A DNA stretch of 64,000 nucleotides. Source: Morganella morganii. GTDB lineage: Bacteria; Pseudomonadota; Gammaproteobacteria; Enterobacterales; Enterobacteriaceae. How positions within the stretch are numbered: position 1 is the stretch's first letter; each line of letters starts with the position of its first letter. Positions 38,318 through 47,651 of this stretch are shown in pieces. The notes below the pieces were generated by a model. It ran no database searches. It saw nothing but the letters and a program-made list of their open reading frames with translations, and had not been told where the DNA came from. The position numbers and the translations under genes are program-made. The stretch spans positions 186,001-250,000 of the forward strand of contig NZ_CP069157.1 in assembly GCF_019243775.1 (NCBI RefSeq). The letters are read 5' to 3'.

Positions 38318-39619
38318 TCAGGAAAATGCCAGGAACGGCGACACACAGAGCAGCATCCCGGTAAAAATAATCAGATACAGGGAGATGCCTTTATATTTAT
38401 GCAGCATCGGGACTTTATAAACCAGATAAGCCGGAATCAGACAACCGACCATCCCGAAAATCGGACTGCATATTGAGGTAAAGCTCAGTACCGGTGCGTT
38501 GAGAATAATGGCGCCCCAGGCCAGCAGCACCGCAAATACCATAATGCCGTATTTCACCAGGGTTTCATTAATCCGCTCCGCAGGCATCATGCGCTGCAGA
38601 ATATTCATCACAATCCCTTGCGTGGCTTCGCGGAACCCGAGATATACCCCGAAGAACGCCGTCATAACCGCAAAAATATTCAGCATTACGCTGACCACAG
38701 TTACCCAGCCGCCGGGGAAGAATTTAGCGGCGATTGCCAGTGCGGAAATATTCTGCTGATAAGCTTTAACCGCCTCGTCATGACCCATTGCCAGGGTAAA
38801 GGAAACGGCATAGAAAAAGACGGTACAGAACAGGATAATAAAGGCGATATTCATTGCCCGCAGGGCTTTAAAGCGGGCCACTTCCCGGTTCACATTCTGA
38901 TTGCGGAATGAAATGACCATCGGGCTGAGAGTCTGAATAAACAGAATGGATGTCAGGGTAAACGGCAGTGTAATAACCGCTTCTTTAATTAAACGGCCAA
39001 CCGGCGGCAGTGAGCCGATATTATACAGGTGCCACATGCCCACCATCGATATACCGAGTGCGGCGACAATAAACAGCTTGGTCAGCACCATAAAACTGGA
39101 TAATTTAAATAACAGCTTTTCGCCGCGTGAAGAGATAGCGACCAGCAGGCAAATCAGAATTAATCCGTACCACGGACTGTCGGATAATAATCCTTCTGTC
39201 ACACCGAAAGTCTGGAAATAAGACGCACTGTCATTTGTGATGGCAGTGGAATAAACAAACATCCAGATCACCAGCATAATAAAATACAGCGCTCCGAGTA
39301 ATATCCCCCAGTTTTTACCGAGATAACCGGTAATCACACTCGGATAGTCTTTACATTCCGGGGATTCCGCGAGCGTGTTAATAAATAACCGCTGGAACAG
39401 ATACATGGCCGGATAGCCGATAACGGAGGATAGCAGGAAAACCCATAACCCCATCAGACCGACCTGAACCGGTAAGAAAACAATACCGGCGCCGATAGCC
39501 ATCCCGATGCTCATAATAACCCAGCCGGCGTCGGTACCATCAAATTTGGTCGCTGCACGCCACTGCTCTTCACTCATTCCGGAATTTTCCGCTGCGGAAC
39601 GTGTCGTATTTATCGCCAT
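38318..39619 (-). CDS. dlsT: DlsT/YhaO-type serine transporter (HAAAP family)
   Basis: 433 residues from ATG 39619 (MAINTTRSA), AGGA 8 bases upstream. Hydroxy/aromatic amino-acid permease family with 11 hydrophobic segments. The blocks GWVIMSIGMAIGAGIVFLPV, FINTLAESPECKDYPSVI, and FTSICSPIFGMVGCLIPAYL match E. coli YhaO (DlsT), a serine transporter, more than SdaC, from memory. In E. coli it lies with the cysteine desulfidase gene cyuA and is controlled by CyuR; no cyuA is seen here. The location between yigL and mscM is specific to this lineage. Substrate is inferred. Confidence 0.85.
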   Translation of the reverse strand: MAINTTRSAAENSGMSEEQWRAATKFDGTDAGWVIMSIGMAIGAGIVFLPVQVGLMGLWVFLLSSVIGYPAMYLFQRLFINTLAESPECKDYPSVITGYLGKNWGILLGALYFIMLVIWMFVYSTAITNDSASYFQTFGVTEGLLSDSPWYGLILICLLVAISSRGEKLLFKLSSFMVLTKLFIVAALGISMVGMWHLYNIGSLPPVGRLIKEAVITLPFTLTSILFIQTLSPMVISFRNQNVNREVARFKALRAMNIAFIILFCTVFFYAVSFTLAMGHDEAVKAYQQNISALAIAAKFFPGGWVTVVSVMLNIFAVMTAFFGVYLGFREATQGIVMNILQRMMPAERINETLVKYGIMVFAVLLAWGAIILNAPVLSFTSICSPIFGMVGCLIPAYLVYKVPMLHKYKGISLYLIIFTGMLLCVSPFLAFS

Positions 39620-40110
39620 AAATAACATCCTTAATGTTTAAATCTTAAACAATGTTGTTCTTAACGGGTGCGATTTAAACAACGTATTATGTAATAACGT
39701 TTTGTTATCAGCAGGCTTATTTTTTAATATCTTTATCATAAAGGATGTAAATCAGAAAAAATAATGCTTTTTAGAGAGAGGTAAAGTGATATCAGGAGAA
39801 AAATTTTCTCCCGGACAGCAATAATCATGATTAAACGTGGTATGAAGCAAACGGCGCAATCATTAATATTGCTTATCAGGTATAAATTTACGTGAAGAAG
39901 TGATTTTATAAAAAATGAGAGCTCTGTGGCATACGTGATACTGACCCCGGAAATGAACAAAGCGTGAGCTGTTCCTGTAGTATCCGGGGGGCGGTTCTGT
40001 TATATAAAAACGATTACGGATAAACAAGGATGTAATATGACGAAGATATTCCGGATGATTTGAATCAGAAGTATGGTCAATAATAAATACTGACTATCAG
40101 GAAATATCAG
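39620..40110. other. Intergenic region upstream of dlsT with palindromes
   Basis: About 490 bases, AT-rich. Contains the palindrome GTTTAAATCTTAAAC (39636-39650) with a third copy of the half-site in GATTTAAAC (39672-39680), and a separate perfect palindrome GGAGAAAAATTTTCTCC (39795-39811). A very short frame MTKIFRMI (40037-40063) has an ideal AGGA six bases upstream. No larger gene could be supported; the minus frame at 39736-39960 has no recognisable features. Confidence 0.55.
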
Positions 40111-40284
40111 GTGAAAAAAATAGTATTGCTTGTGTGCTTTACCTTTTCGGTCAGTGCATTCGGTTATATTACTTATGACCCGAACGATCCGAATATAAAA
40201 GCCGTGTGCAGAGACGGCTCTTATTCTACCTCAAAAGGACGCGGCACCTGTTCACATCACGGCGGAGTGGATCACTATCTGTGA
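40111..40284 (+). CDS. Small secreted DUF3761-like protein
   Basis: 57 residues, GTG start at 40111 with CAGGA ending at 40102, 8 bases upstream. A signal peptide MKKIVLLVCFTFSVSAFG is followed by a short mature part with YDPNDPN and the block CRDGSYSTSKGRGTCSHHGG. The two-cysteine pattern CxDGSYS...RGxCSHHGGV is characteristic of DUF3761, a family of small periplasmic or secreted proteins of unknown function. The mature protein would have two cysteines, perhaps one disulfide. It ends 2 bases before the convergent mscM stop. Not part of any obvious operon. Confidence 0.75.
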   Translation: MKKIVLLVCFTFSVSAFGYITYDPNDPNIKAVCRDGSYSTSKGRGTCSHHGGVDHYL

Positions 40285-40286
40285 TA

Positions 40287-43200
40287 TCACAATCCGCCGG
40301 ATTTCCGCATCGGGTTACGGCCCGACAGATTTTTTGTGCCGCTGCGCAGAATATTTCCCACCATATCCACACGCGCCTCAAATGGCGGGAACGGCAGGAT
40401 GATATTGTTTTCCGCGAAGCTGCGCAGGATATTCTGATGGATCTCATGACGCGCCGGCAGGCGGTGTCCCATTTCAGCGGCGTAGGCGCGCAGTTCGAAA
40501 ATCTGAATACCCTGTTGTAAATCAACCAGATAAGCTTCCGGATTTGGCGTGTCCAGAATCATTGCCGAGTCCTGTGCCGCCATCAGCAGCAGAATAGTGA
40601 CCTGCTCCGGATTGGCTTCCGCCGGGACCGGGATGGTCAGGACGATACGGGTGACGGTATCTGAGAGTGACCAGTTGATAAACTGCTCGGTAATAAAGGC
40701 TTTGTTCGGGACGATAATCTCTTTGCGGTCCCAGTCTGTCAGCGTGGTGGCGCGGGTGTTGATGCGCGTGATGCTGCCGGTCAGGTCACGGATGGTGACG
40801 GTATCGCCGATACGGATCGGTTTTTCGAACAGGATCATCAGGCCGGAAACAATGTTGGCGAAAATCTCCTGTAAACCAAAGCCCAGCCCGACACCCATTG
40901 CAGTGACAAACCACTGCATTTTCGACCATTCAATGCCGATCAGCGAGAAGCCGACAATCCCGCCGACCAGGGTAATACTGTATTTGGTCAGCGTGGTAAT
41001 CGCGTAACCGGTACCCGGAGTCAGATCGAGATGCTGTAACAGCGCCAGTTCCAGCAATGCGGGAAGGTTCCGCACCAGCTGCGTGGTGATGATAATCACC
41101 AGAATGGCGACAAAGACAGAGCCGAGCGTAATCGGCTGGAGGGTATCCACACCGTTGATACTGCTGCTGACATCCCAGAGCCGGATATTTTCCAGGAAGG
41201 AGAAGGCGGTGTGCAGTTCAGACCAGAGCAGAATACAGGATACCAGGGCAATCATGGTCAGAATCGAACGGACCAGCCCGACTGACTGCGCACTGATGGT
41301 ATCGAGGTCAATGACCTGCTCTTCAATATCAATCACACCTTCCGCGCTGTTGGCATTACTGTTGACGCTGCTGTCATCATCACTTTTTGCCCGTTGTGCC
41401 AGGATTTCAGCACGGCGCTGTTTGGCACGTTCAAAGGCGATACGGCGGCGCTGGATCAGCATCCAGCGGGTGATAATGTTGTAGACCACCAGCAGCATAA
41501 ACCAGATGGCGACCGAGGTTTCCAGGCGGCCGAGCAGTGCCTGTGAAGTCGCGAGATAGCCGAGCAGAGCGGCAATCGCCGCCACTACCGGTGCCAGCAG
41601 GAGCAGCCACCACATTCCTTTGCTGACGGCATTGTCGCCGCTGCCGTGGCGGTCAAGATAGAGCGGAACTCCCGCACGGCGCAGGCTGCTGGTAATGATA
41701 AATAGCGCGGCACACAGCAGCAGGAAGCAGAGACGGCCGAGTGTCGGGGCAAACTCCCGGTCATTGAAGTATTCAAAGGTGGTCATTGCCATCATCAGCG
41801 GCACAATGACAAAAATGGAAAGCTGATAGAAACGCATTGCCCGTTTAACGCGGGCTTCCGGCCAGCGGAACTGTGCGATAAACAGCCCGTTAGGCCGGGC
41901 AAAGGTTGCGCAGAACATAAACAGCCACAGCACCGGTGTGGTGGCGCTGACACCGTCACCGATCGCTTTTGCCATCGGGTACTGCCAGGCATTCTGTAAC
42001 CCGTAGCCGATAGCGGACCACAGTACCGGCAGCGGCAGAGAGACAAGCACAGACCAGAACAGCGTGCGCAGTGTGATGGAAAAGCGATCCAGTGTTACTT
42101 TACCGATACGCTGACTGGTTCTGTCCAGAAATGCCTGATAGTGACGGCGGTAGTTCAGGCCGAAAATCGCCAGCAGCAGGGTGCCGATGATATAGAGCGA
42201 AATCTCTTTGTTCTGCCACGAGAACATAGTTTTAAATGCACCGCCGAGCTGCGCTAGGGTATCCAGGGACAGCAGCTTGGTCAGGCTGGTCAGTATCTCA
42301 ATCGGGTAATTGAGGTAAACCGGTGTGGCATCCGCCACCCAGAACAGATAGCGGTGGGTGTCGTCGCGGACTTCAATCAGCACATCACTAAGCTGACTGG
42401 TGGTCACTTTGAGCTTGGTCAGCTCCAGAATTTCAGTATCGTAACCGGAGAGCAGGGAGCCGAGCAGCTCTTTGCGGTTCTGAATCAGCTGCTGATAGAG
42501 GGAAGCCTGATCCGGCGGGAGGGAGGCTGTTTGTGACGTATCCGGTTCATTATTATTACCGGACAGGGCATCGAGCATATTTTCATATTTCAGACGCTCA
42601 ACACGCAGGTCGGTAATCTCTTTATCCAGCTGCTGCGGTTTCGGCATGTCCGGCAGGCGGCTGAGCTGTGCCCGCAGGGCTTCCCCCAGTGCGGTTGAGC
42701 CGTTCAGCCACTGTGCCTGCTCCTGAATGGTGCCGAGTACCTGACGCGCTTTCTGGATATCGGTTGCCGCCTGGCGCTGCATCTCTCCGATATCACTCAT
42801 GTGCGCGGCCTGATCATTCAGCACCTGCGACAGTTCGCGGTTAATATCAATCTGTTCTTTCAGGTACGGCGGTAAATCACCGGCCTGTTCGGCCAGCAGT
42901 TCGGTGCGTTCCAGCGCCAGTTCCGCTTTCTGCTGACGTTTGCCGTTGAGCACACTGCGCAACTGCTGAAGTTCGAGATCCAGCCGCTGATAGCGTTTAC
43001 GCAGCAGTTCAAGGCGGATGCGGGTCAGTTCCTGGCGGTTATTGGCAGATAGCTGAGCCAGTTCCAGCTCATTGACCGTTGCCTTGCGTGCCTGCACTTC
43101 TGCGGCGGCCAGCGTGGCCTGAGCTTCGGCAAGCGGGGTCAGCGGGGTTGCGAGTCCCTGCTGGCGGGAGGTGGCTTCATTCAGGAGACGGCGGGCTTCG

Positions 43201-43649
43201 GACTGCTGCTGGGGCAGGAGGGTCAGAGAATCGCTGATTTCGCGGTTTTTGTCCTGCTCCTGCTGTAACAGCCGTCCCTGCTCCAGTAACTGTCCGCTGA
43301 GCTGGATAGCCTGCTGCTCAAGGTCGCTGATAGGGCGGGTGGTCAGAATTTTGGCCGGGGAATCACTCTCTTCCAGCAGTTGCTGGCGTAATGCCCTGAC
43401 CAGCTTCGGGAAGTTATCGATGGTGTCCTGATAGCTTTGTGCGCGTTCATCCGCAGCTTTGCTGTCTGTCAGCCAGTTCAGGGTCGCCTGTAACGCCTGA
43501 GCCATCTCAATATCTTTCGGATCTTTGCTGCTCTCAATCCGCTTCAGTTCCTGGCGGATCTGCGGCTCGTTAATATCCGATGCCGCATATACCGCTGTCA
43601 GCGGGGAGAAAAGAAAAACCGCCAGTAAAAATGAGATAATCAGGCGCAC
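40287..43649 (-). CDS. mscM: MscM (YjeP), miniconductance mechanosensitive channel
   Basis: 1120 residues, near the E. coli size (1107). Signal peptide (1-22, AVYA-A), a long Gln-rich periplasmic coiled-coil domain up to about residue 460, about 11 TM helices, and a C-terminal MscS core with the pore helix region GVGLGFGLQEIFANIVSGLMILFEKPIRIGD. Opens on mild hypo-osmotic shock. It starts 12 bases after psd; psd-mscM is an operon in E. coli under sigma-E and CpxR. Confidence 0.95.
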   Translation of the reverse strand: MRLIISFLLAVFLFSPLTAVYAASDINEPQIRQELKRIESSKDPKDIEMAQALQATLNWLTDSKAADERAQSYQDTIDNFPKLVRALRQQLLEESDSPAKILTTRPISDLEQQAIQLSGQLLEQGRLLQQEQDKNREISDSLTLLPQQQSEARRLLNEATSRQQGLATPLTPLAEAQATLAAAEVQARKATVNELELAQLSANNRQELTRIRLELLRKRYQRLDLELQQLRSVLNGKRQQKAELALERTELLAEQAGDLPPYLKEQIDINRELSQVLNDQAAHMSDIGEMQRQAATDIQKARQVLGTIQEQAQWLNGSTALGEALRAQLSRLPDMPKPQQLDKEITDLRVERLKYENMLDALSGNNNEPDTSQTASLPPDQASLYQQLIQNRKELLGSLLSGYDTEILELTKLKVTTSQLSDVLIEVRDDTHRYLFWVADATPVYLNYPIEILTSLTKLLSLDTLAQLGGAFKTMFSWQNKEISLYIIGTLLLAIFGLNYRRHYQAFLDRTSQRIGKVTLDRFSITLRTLFWSVLVSLPLPVLWSAIGYGLQNAWQYPMAKAIGDGVSATTPVLWLFMFCATFARPNGLFIAQFRWPEARVKRAMRFYQLSIFVIVPLMMAMTTFEYFNDREFAPTLGRLCFLLLCAALFIITSSLRRAGVPLYLDRHGSGDNAVSKGMWWLLLLAPVVAAIAALLGYLATSQALLGRLETSVAIWFMLLVVYNIITRWMLIQRRRIAFERAKQRRAEILAQRAKSDDDSSVNSNANSAEGVIDIEEQVIDLDTISAQSVGLVRSILTMIALVSCILLWSELHTAFSFLENIRLWDVSSSINGVDTLQPITLGSVFVAILVIIITTQLVRNLPALLELALLQHLDLTPGTGYAITTLTKYSITLVGGIVGFSLIGIEWSKMQWFVTAMGVGLGFGLQEIFANIVSGLMILFEKPIRIGDTVTIRDLTGSITRINTRATTLTDWDRKEIIVPNKAFITEQFINWSLSDTVTRIVLTIPVPAEANPEQVTILLLMAAQDSAMILDTPNPEAYLVDLQQGIQIFELRAYAAEMGHRLPARHEIHQNILRSFAENNIILPFPPFEARVDMVGNILRSGTKNLSGRNPMRKSGGL

Positions 43650-43661
43650 AGGGGAGAGTCC

Positions 43662-44597
43662 TCAGTTAGTGGCAGCGGCGTCTGGTTGTGACGGGCATGC
43701 AGGGCTTTCTTCCGCGCAGGCGGCATCATCCGCCGTAATGCGGGTGGCCAGCAGTTCACCCATACGGGTGGAAACGCCGTTTGCCAGTGCACTGTTCAGT
43801 GCCACTGTATCCGCCGGGAACAGGTTGATCACGGTGGAGCCGAGCTTAAAGCGGCCCATCTCTTCGCCTTTTTTCAGGTTTACCGCACAGACGCTGTCGT
43901 GTGCCGGATAAGTCCAGCGGCGGACAATCCCTTCACGCGGCGGGGTGACCATACCGCACCAGACGGTTTCCATACTGCCGACAATCGTGGCGCCCACCAG
44001 AATCTGCACCATCGGGCCGAAATCCGTGTCAAATACACAGATCAGACGCTCGTTACGGGCGAACAGGTTCGGGACATTGGCGGCGGTCAGCGGGTTAACG
44101 GAGAACAGGTCGCCCGGGACATAGATCATTTCACGCAGATGGCCGTCACACGGCATATGCACGCGGTGGTAATCACGCGGAGATAAGTAAGTGGTTACAA
44201 ACTGCCCGTTGCGGAACAGATCCGCCAGCTGCCAGTTTCCGGCGAGCAGGGCTTCCAGGGTGTAGTTATGCCCTTTGGCCTGTAAAATCTGATCGTCACG
44301 GATAAGCCCCAGCTGACTGATGGTGCCGTCTGCCGGCAGTGCCAGGGTTTCGCTGCCCTGTACGATCGGGCGGACTTCCTCTTTCAGTGCGCGGATAAAA
44401 AACTCATTGAAGGTACTGTAAGCGATAAACTCGCTCTCTTTCGCTTCCTGCATATCCACTTTGTAGGCTTTGGCGAATGCTTTGATCACCAGCTGTGTCA
44501 GCCAGCCAAGTTTTTTGTTGGCAAAGCGGCCTGCCAGCTGAGTAAGACACTGTTTAGGCAGCAAATATTGTAATTTTATTTTAAGAGTATCCAGCAC
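43662..44597 (-). CDS. psd: Psd, phosphatidylserine decarboxylase proenzyme
   Basis: 311 residues. Makes phosphatidylethanolamine at the inner membrane. Self-cleaves at LGST, with the pyruvoyl-forming serine at residue 254, the same number as in E. coli; D90 and H147 of the catalytic triad are in ALPADG and RVHMPCDG. The C-terminal tail after the alpha chain core is Ala/Cys-rich and divergent. Upstream 89 bases separate it from rsgA. Confidence 0.97.
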   Translation of the reverse strand: MLDTLKIKLQYLLPKQCLTQLAGRFANKKLGWLTQLVIKAFAKAYKVDMQEAKESEFIAYSTFNEFFIRALKEEVRPIVQGSETLALPADGTISQLGLIRDDQILQAKGHNYTLEALLAGNWQLADLFRNGQFVTTYLSPRDYHRVHMPCDGHLREMIYVPGDLFSVNPLTAANVPNLFARNERLICVFDTDFGPMVQILVGATIVGSMETVWCGMVTPPREGIVRRWTYPAHDSVCAVNLKKGEEMGRFKLGSTVINLFPADTVALNSALANGVSTRMGELLATRITADDAACAEESPACPSQPDAAATN

Positions 44598-44686
44598 ATC
44601 GACCTCTGGTATTGTTTGTTATCTGCCGGTTTTTCCGGCGAATTCTGAACAAAAGGGGGCTATTGTACCTGTGCTTATTGCGCTTG

Positions 44687-45736
44687 TCAGTCTTCACCGG
44701 CCGTAAAATTACGGCGTGGTTTCACCTGTGCCATACTTTCCAGAATACGGTGATAATTTTCAAAGCGTTCCGCACTGATTTCGCCGTTCTCCACAGCTTC
44801 GCGCAGCGCACAGCCCGGGTCATCCCCGTGTTTGCAGTCACGGAATTTACAGCCGCCGAGATAATCGCGGAATTCCGTATATCCCTGAGTGACCTGTTCC
44901 GGTGTCAGGTGCCACAACCCGAATTCACGCACTCCCGGTGAGTCGATCACATCCCCGCCGTGCGGGAAATGATACAGCCGTGAGGCGGTGGTGGTGTGCT
45001 GACCCAGCCCGGAAACATCAGAAACGTTATTGACCAGGATATCCGCGTTTTCCGGCAGCAATGTATTGAGTAGGCTGGATTTTCCGACACCGGATTGTCC
45101 GGCGAAGATGGAAATCCGTCCGGCAAGTGCTGCCGTCAGTGCATCAATCCCCTCGTTGGTGTAGCCGGATACTTCCAGCACACGGTATCCGATATTACGA
45201 TAGATATTCATTAAATCATTGACCTGGTCGCGGCTTTCGTCATTCAGCAGGTCAATTTTGTTGAGCACAATCAGTGGTTCCACACCGAGTGTTTCGCAGG
45301 CGACCAGATAGCGGTCAATAATATTGAGTGATAATTCCGGTAAAATCGCGGAAACAATCACGATCTGGTTGATATTGGCGGCGATCGGTTTAATACCGTC
45401 ATAAAAATCAGGACGGGTCAGTACCGATTCACGTTCATGCACTGCCTCAACAATCCCGTTAACACGGCCTTCTTCGTTATTCTGCAACGCAGCACGCCAG
45501 ACCACGCGGTCACCGGTGACCAGTGATTTGATAGTGCGGCGCAGGTTGCAGCGCTGTACCGAGCCGTCTGCGGCTTCAATATCCGCATGCTGCCCGAAAC
45601 GGCTGATTACCTGTCCTTCCTGAGCCTCACCGAACAGGCTGTCCTCAGGCTCCGGGCGGTTCTCTTTGCGCAGTTTGCGCTGCTGGTTTGCCTGAACACG
45701 CCGTACCTGACCTTTGGAAAGTTTTTGTTTAGCCAA
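44687..45736 (-). CDS. rsgA: RsgA, ribosome small-subunit-dependent GTPase
   Basis: 349 residues. Circularly permuted GTPase that checks late 30S maturation. N-terminal OB domain; G4 NKIDLL comes before G1 [10 protein letters not shown] and G3 DSPGVREFG, the permuted order; C-terminal zinc cluster [14 protein letters not shown]. Basic N-terminus ([19 protein letters not shown]). Divergent from orn. Confidence 0.97.
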   Translation of the reverse strand: MAKQKLSKGQVRRVQANQQRKLRKENRPEPEDSLFGEAQEGQVISRFGQHADIEAADGSVQRCNLRRTIKSLVTGDRVVWRAALQNNEEGRVNGIVEAVHERESVLTRPDFYDGIKPIAANINQIVIVSAILPELSLNIIDRYLVACETLGVEPLIVLNKIDLLNDESRDQVNDLMNIYRNIGYRVLEVSGYTNEGIDALTAALAGRISIFAGQSGVGKSSLLNTLLPENADILVNNVSDVSGLGQHTTTASRLYHFPHGGDVIDSPGVREFGLWHLTPEQVTQGYTEFRDYLGGCKFRDCKHGDDPGCALREAVENGEISAERFENYHRILESMAQVKPRRNFTAGED

Positions 45737-45900
45737 CGAAACCTCGTCTGTTTTGACACCACGTAAAGAAGAAAGTGCCCGCCGGGGTGACTCGCGGCAG
45801 GGCGGATTACGCGCTATGATACACCATTCATTTTACCCGTCATCATTCAATCCGTGTGAACAAAAAACAGGCGGATACTCAGGTAACTATAGGATACAAC

Positions 45901-46446
45901 ATGGCAAAAAGTGAACAGAACCTTATCTGGATCGATCTGGAAATGACCGGACTTGACCCGGAACGTGACCGGATTATCGAAATCGCCACCATTGTGACAG
46001 ATGCAAACCTGAATATTCTGGCGGAAGGCCCGGTTCTGGCGGTACACCAGTCTGATGAACAATTAGGTCTGATGGATGACTGGAATGTCCGCACACACGG
46101 CGCCAGCGGGTTAACTGAACGTGTCCGCGCCAGCACGTATTCCGACGCACAGGCAGAGCAGGCCACTATCGCGTTCCTGGAGCAGTGGGTGCCGCAGGGC
46201 GCTTCTCCTATCTGCGGTAACAGTGTCGGCCAGGATCGCCGTTTTCTGTTCCGTTATATGCCGGCGCTTGAGCAATATTTTCACTACCGTTACCTGGATG
46301 TCAGCACCCTGAAAGAGCTGGCCCGCCGCTGGAAACCGGAAGTGCTGGACGGCTTCACCAAGAAAAACACCCACCAGGCGCTGGATGATATCCGCGAGTC
46401 AATCGCGGAACTGGCTTACTACCGCGAAACCTTTATCCGCCTGTGA
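45901..46446 (+). CDS. orn: Orn, oligoribonuclease
   Basis: 181 residues from ATG 45901 ([19 protein letters not shown]), the same length as E. coli; AGGA at 45891-45894. DEDDh 3'-5' exonuclease that degrades diribonucleotides and pGpG. Motif [20 protein letters not shown], and [11 protein letters not shown] provide the acidic residues and the catalytic His. A stem-loop without T-tract (46454-46476) follows. Confidence 0.97.
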   Translation: MAKSEQNLIWIDLEMTGLDPERDRIIEIATIVTDANLNILAEGPVLAVHQSDEQLGLMDDWNVRTHGASGLTERVRASTYSDAQAEQATIAFLEQWVPQGASPICGNSVGQDRRFLFRYMPALEQYFHYRYLDVSTLKELARRWKPEVLDGFTKKNTHQALDDIRESIAELAYYRETFIRL

Positions 46447-46572
46447 TAAAAAACGGTGGCTGATTTTCAGCCGCCGGTCGGTTAATATTAGTTCAGGTTG
46501 CGTGTTTTATAGCATATTTGCCGGTTTTATCGGCATCTGAACAAAAAAATTCATTTTTTCGTGCCGGAGGGC

Positions 46573-46600
46573 TTGCCAGAAAATGAATTTTTCGTATAAT
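46573..46600 (+). promoter_or_regulatory. Promoter of the tRNA-Gly cluster
   Basis: -35 TTGCCA (46573-46578), 16-base spacer, -10 TATAAT (46595-46600), GC-rich discriminator GCGCTCCCC. The first tRNA begins 60 bases further on. Confidence 0.8.
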
Positions 46601-46660
46601 GCGCTCCCCGTACCGAGATAGATTTTCAATCGAAAGCGGTGCGGGCAAATTGCAAAATAT

Positions 46661-46736
<76 letters not shown>

Positions 46737-46772
46737 ATTTTGCAGATTGTCAGGTAATATACCGGTTGTGAC

Positions 46773-46848
<76 letters not shown>

Positions 46849-46881
46849 ATTTTCAGATAGTCAGGTATATACCGTTGTGAT

Positions 46882-46957
<76 letters not shown>

Positions 46958-47069
46958 ATCTTTTTCTTCTCTTCAGTCCCCCCGAGCATTATTTTCTGAA
47001 TAAAATCCTTTGCGTGATTTCTGTTACCGGTTCTGCCGGGAAAACTGCTGTGCGGTGCAAATAATCATC

Positions 47070-47640
47070 AGTCACAGTTATCCGCAGCACAAAACCGTCC
47101 ACACTGAACTTTTGCTGATAATTTAATCTGTTAGATGCTTTTTTTTTGTAAATACGGGGAAAAGTCTTGCTAATCCCGGCGTGGTGAAATAGAATTTGCG
47201 CCCTCTCTGACGAAGGGCAGATGAACGATCACCAGCGGTGATTATTCAGACAGTGAAAGATTACCACCGGCACTTTCTGCACTATCTTTATGTCAGTTTC
47301 TGCTTTTCATCACCTTTCATGGGGTGATTAAGTCAAACAGGGGCAATTTTTTTGTCCGGATGTCATTTTTTATCCACAGCGCTGCGGGGCATGTTATTCA
47401 CATCCCGGGGGTTCTGACACACTTTTCTGCACAGAGTTATCCACAGGCCGGTTTTGTCGGCTGAATCACAGAATTTCGCGAAATACCGAACGACGGTATA
47501 TTTAATATATTGATATTTATATGTTAATTTAATTTATGTGAATTGTGTGACGGCTCTCTTGTATTTTTTCTTCACATTGATAGGCAAGGTCTTTTTATAT
47601 TATTCACAACACTGAATATTGTGGATAACTTAACGGGATT
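47070..47640. other. datA-like DnaA-titration / DnaA-ATP hydrolysis locus
   Basis: A gene-free segment between the tRNA-Gly cluster and queG, the position of datA in E. coli. Five perfect TTATNCACA boxes: 47370-47378, 47394-47402, 47437-47445, 47600-47608 (plus strand) and 47620-47628 (minus strand); one near match TTATCCGCA at 47078-47086. A perfect IHF consensus (TATCAATATATTA, minus strand, 47503-47515) lies in an AT-rich stretch between the third and fourth perfect boxes. In E. coli, datA with IHF promotes hydrolysis of DnaA-bound ATP and limits initiation. Function here is inferred from position and motif layout. The remaining stretch 46958-47070 shows nothing clear. Confidence 0.85.
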
Positions 47641-47651
47641 ATGAGGCGGGA

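Noticed and set aside
39736-39960. Minus-strand 74-codon hydrophobic frame upstream of dlsT
   Set aside because: AT-rich, no good ribosome site, no recognisable domain; likely chance.
40206-40520. Plus-strand 104-codon frame overlapping the DUF3761-like gene and the mscM end
   Set aside because: It is a shadow of mscM and overlaps a better-supported small gene in another frame.
40549-41484. Long plus-strand frames inside mscM, and similar antisense frames in uvrD, wzyE, rnr and others
   Set aside because: They follow the codon periodicity of the opposite strand in GC-moderate coding DNA and show no family motifs.
47070-47640. Replication origin oriC
   Set aside because: The DnaA boxes and AT-rich stretch look like an origin, but there are no mnmG/mioC neighbours, few GATC sites and no 13-mer repeats. 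Position next to tRNA-Gly and queG fits datA.
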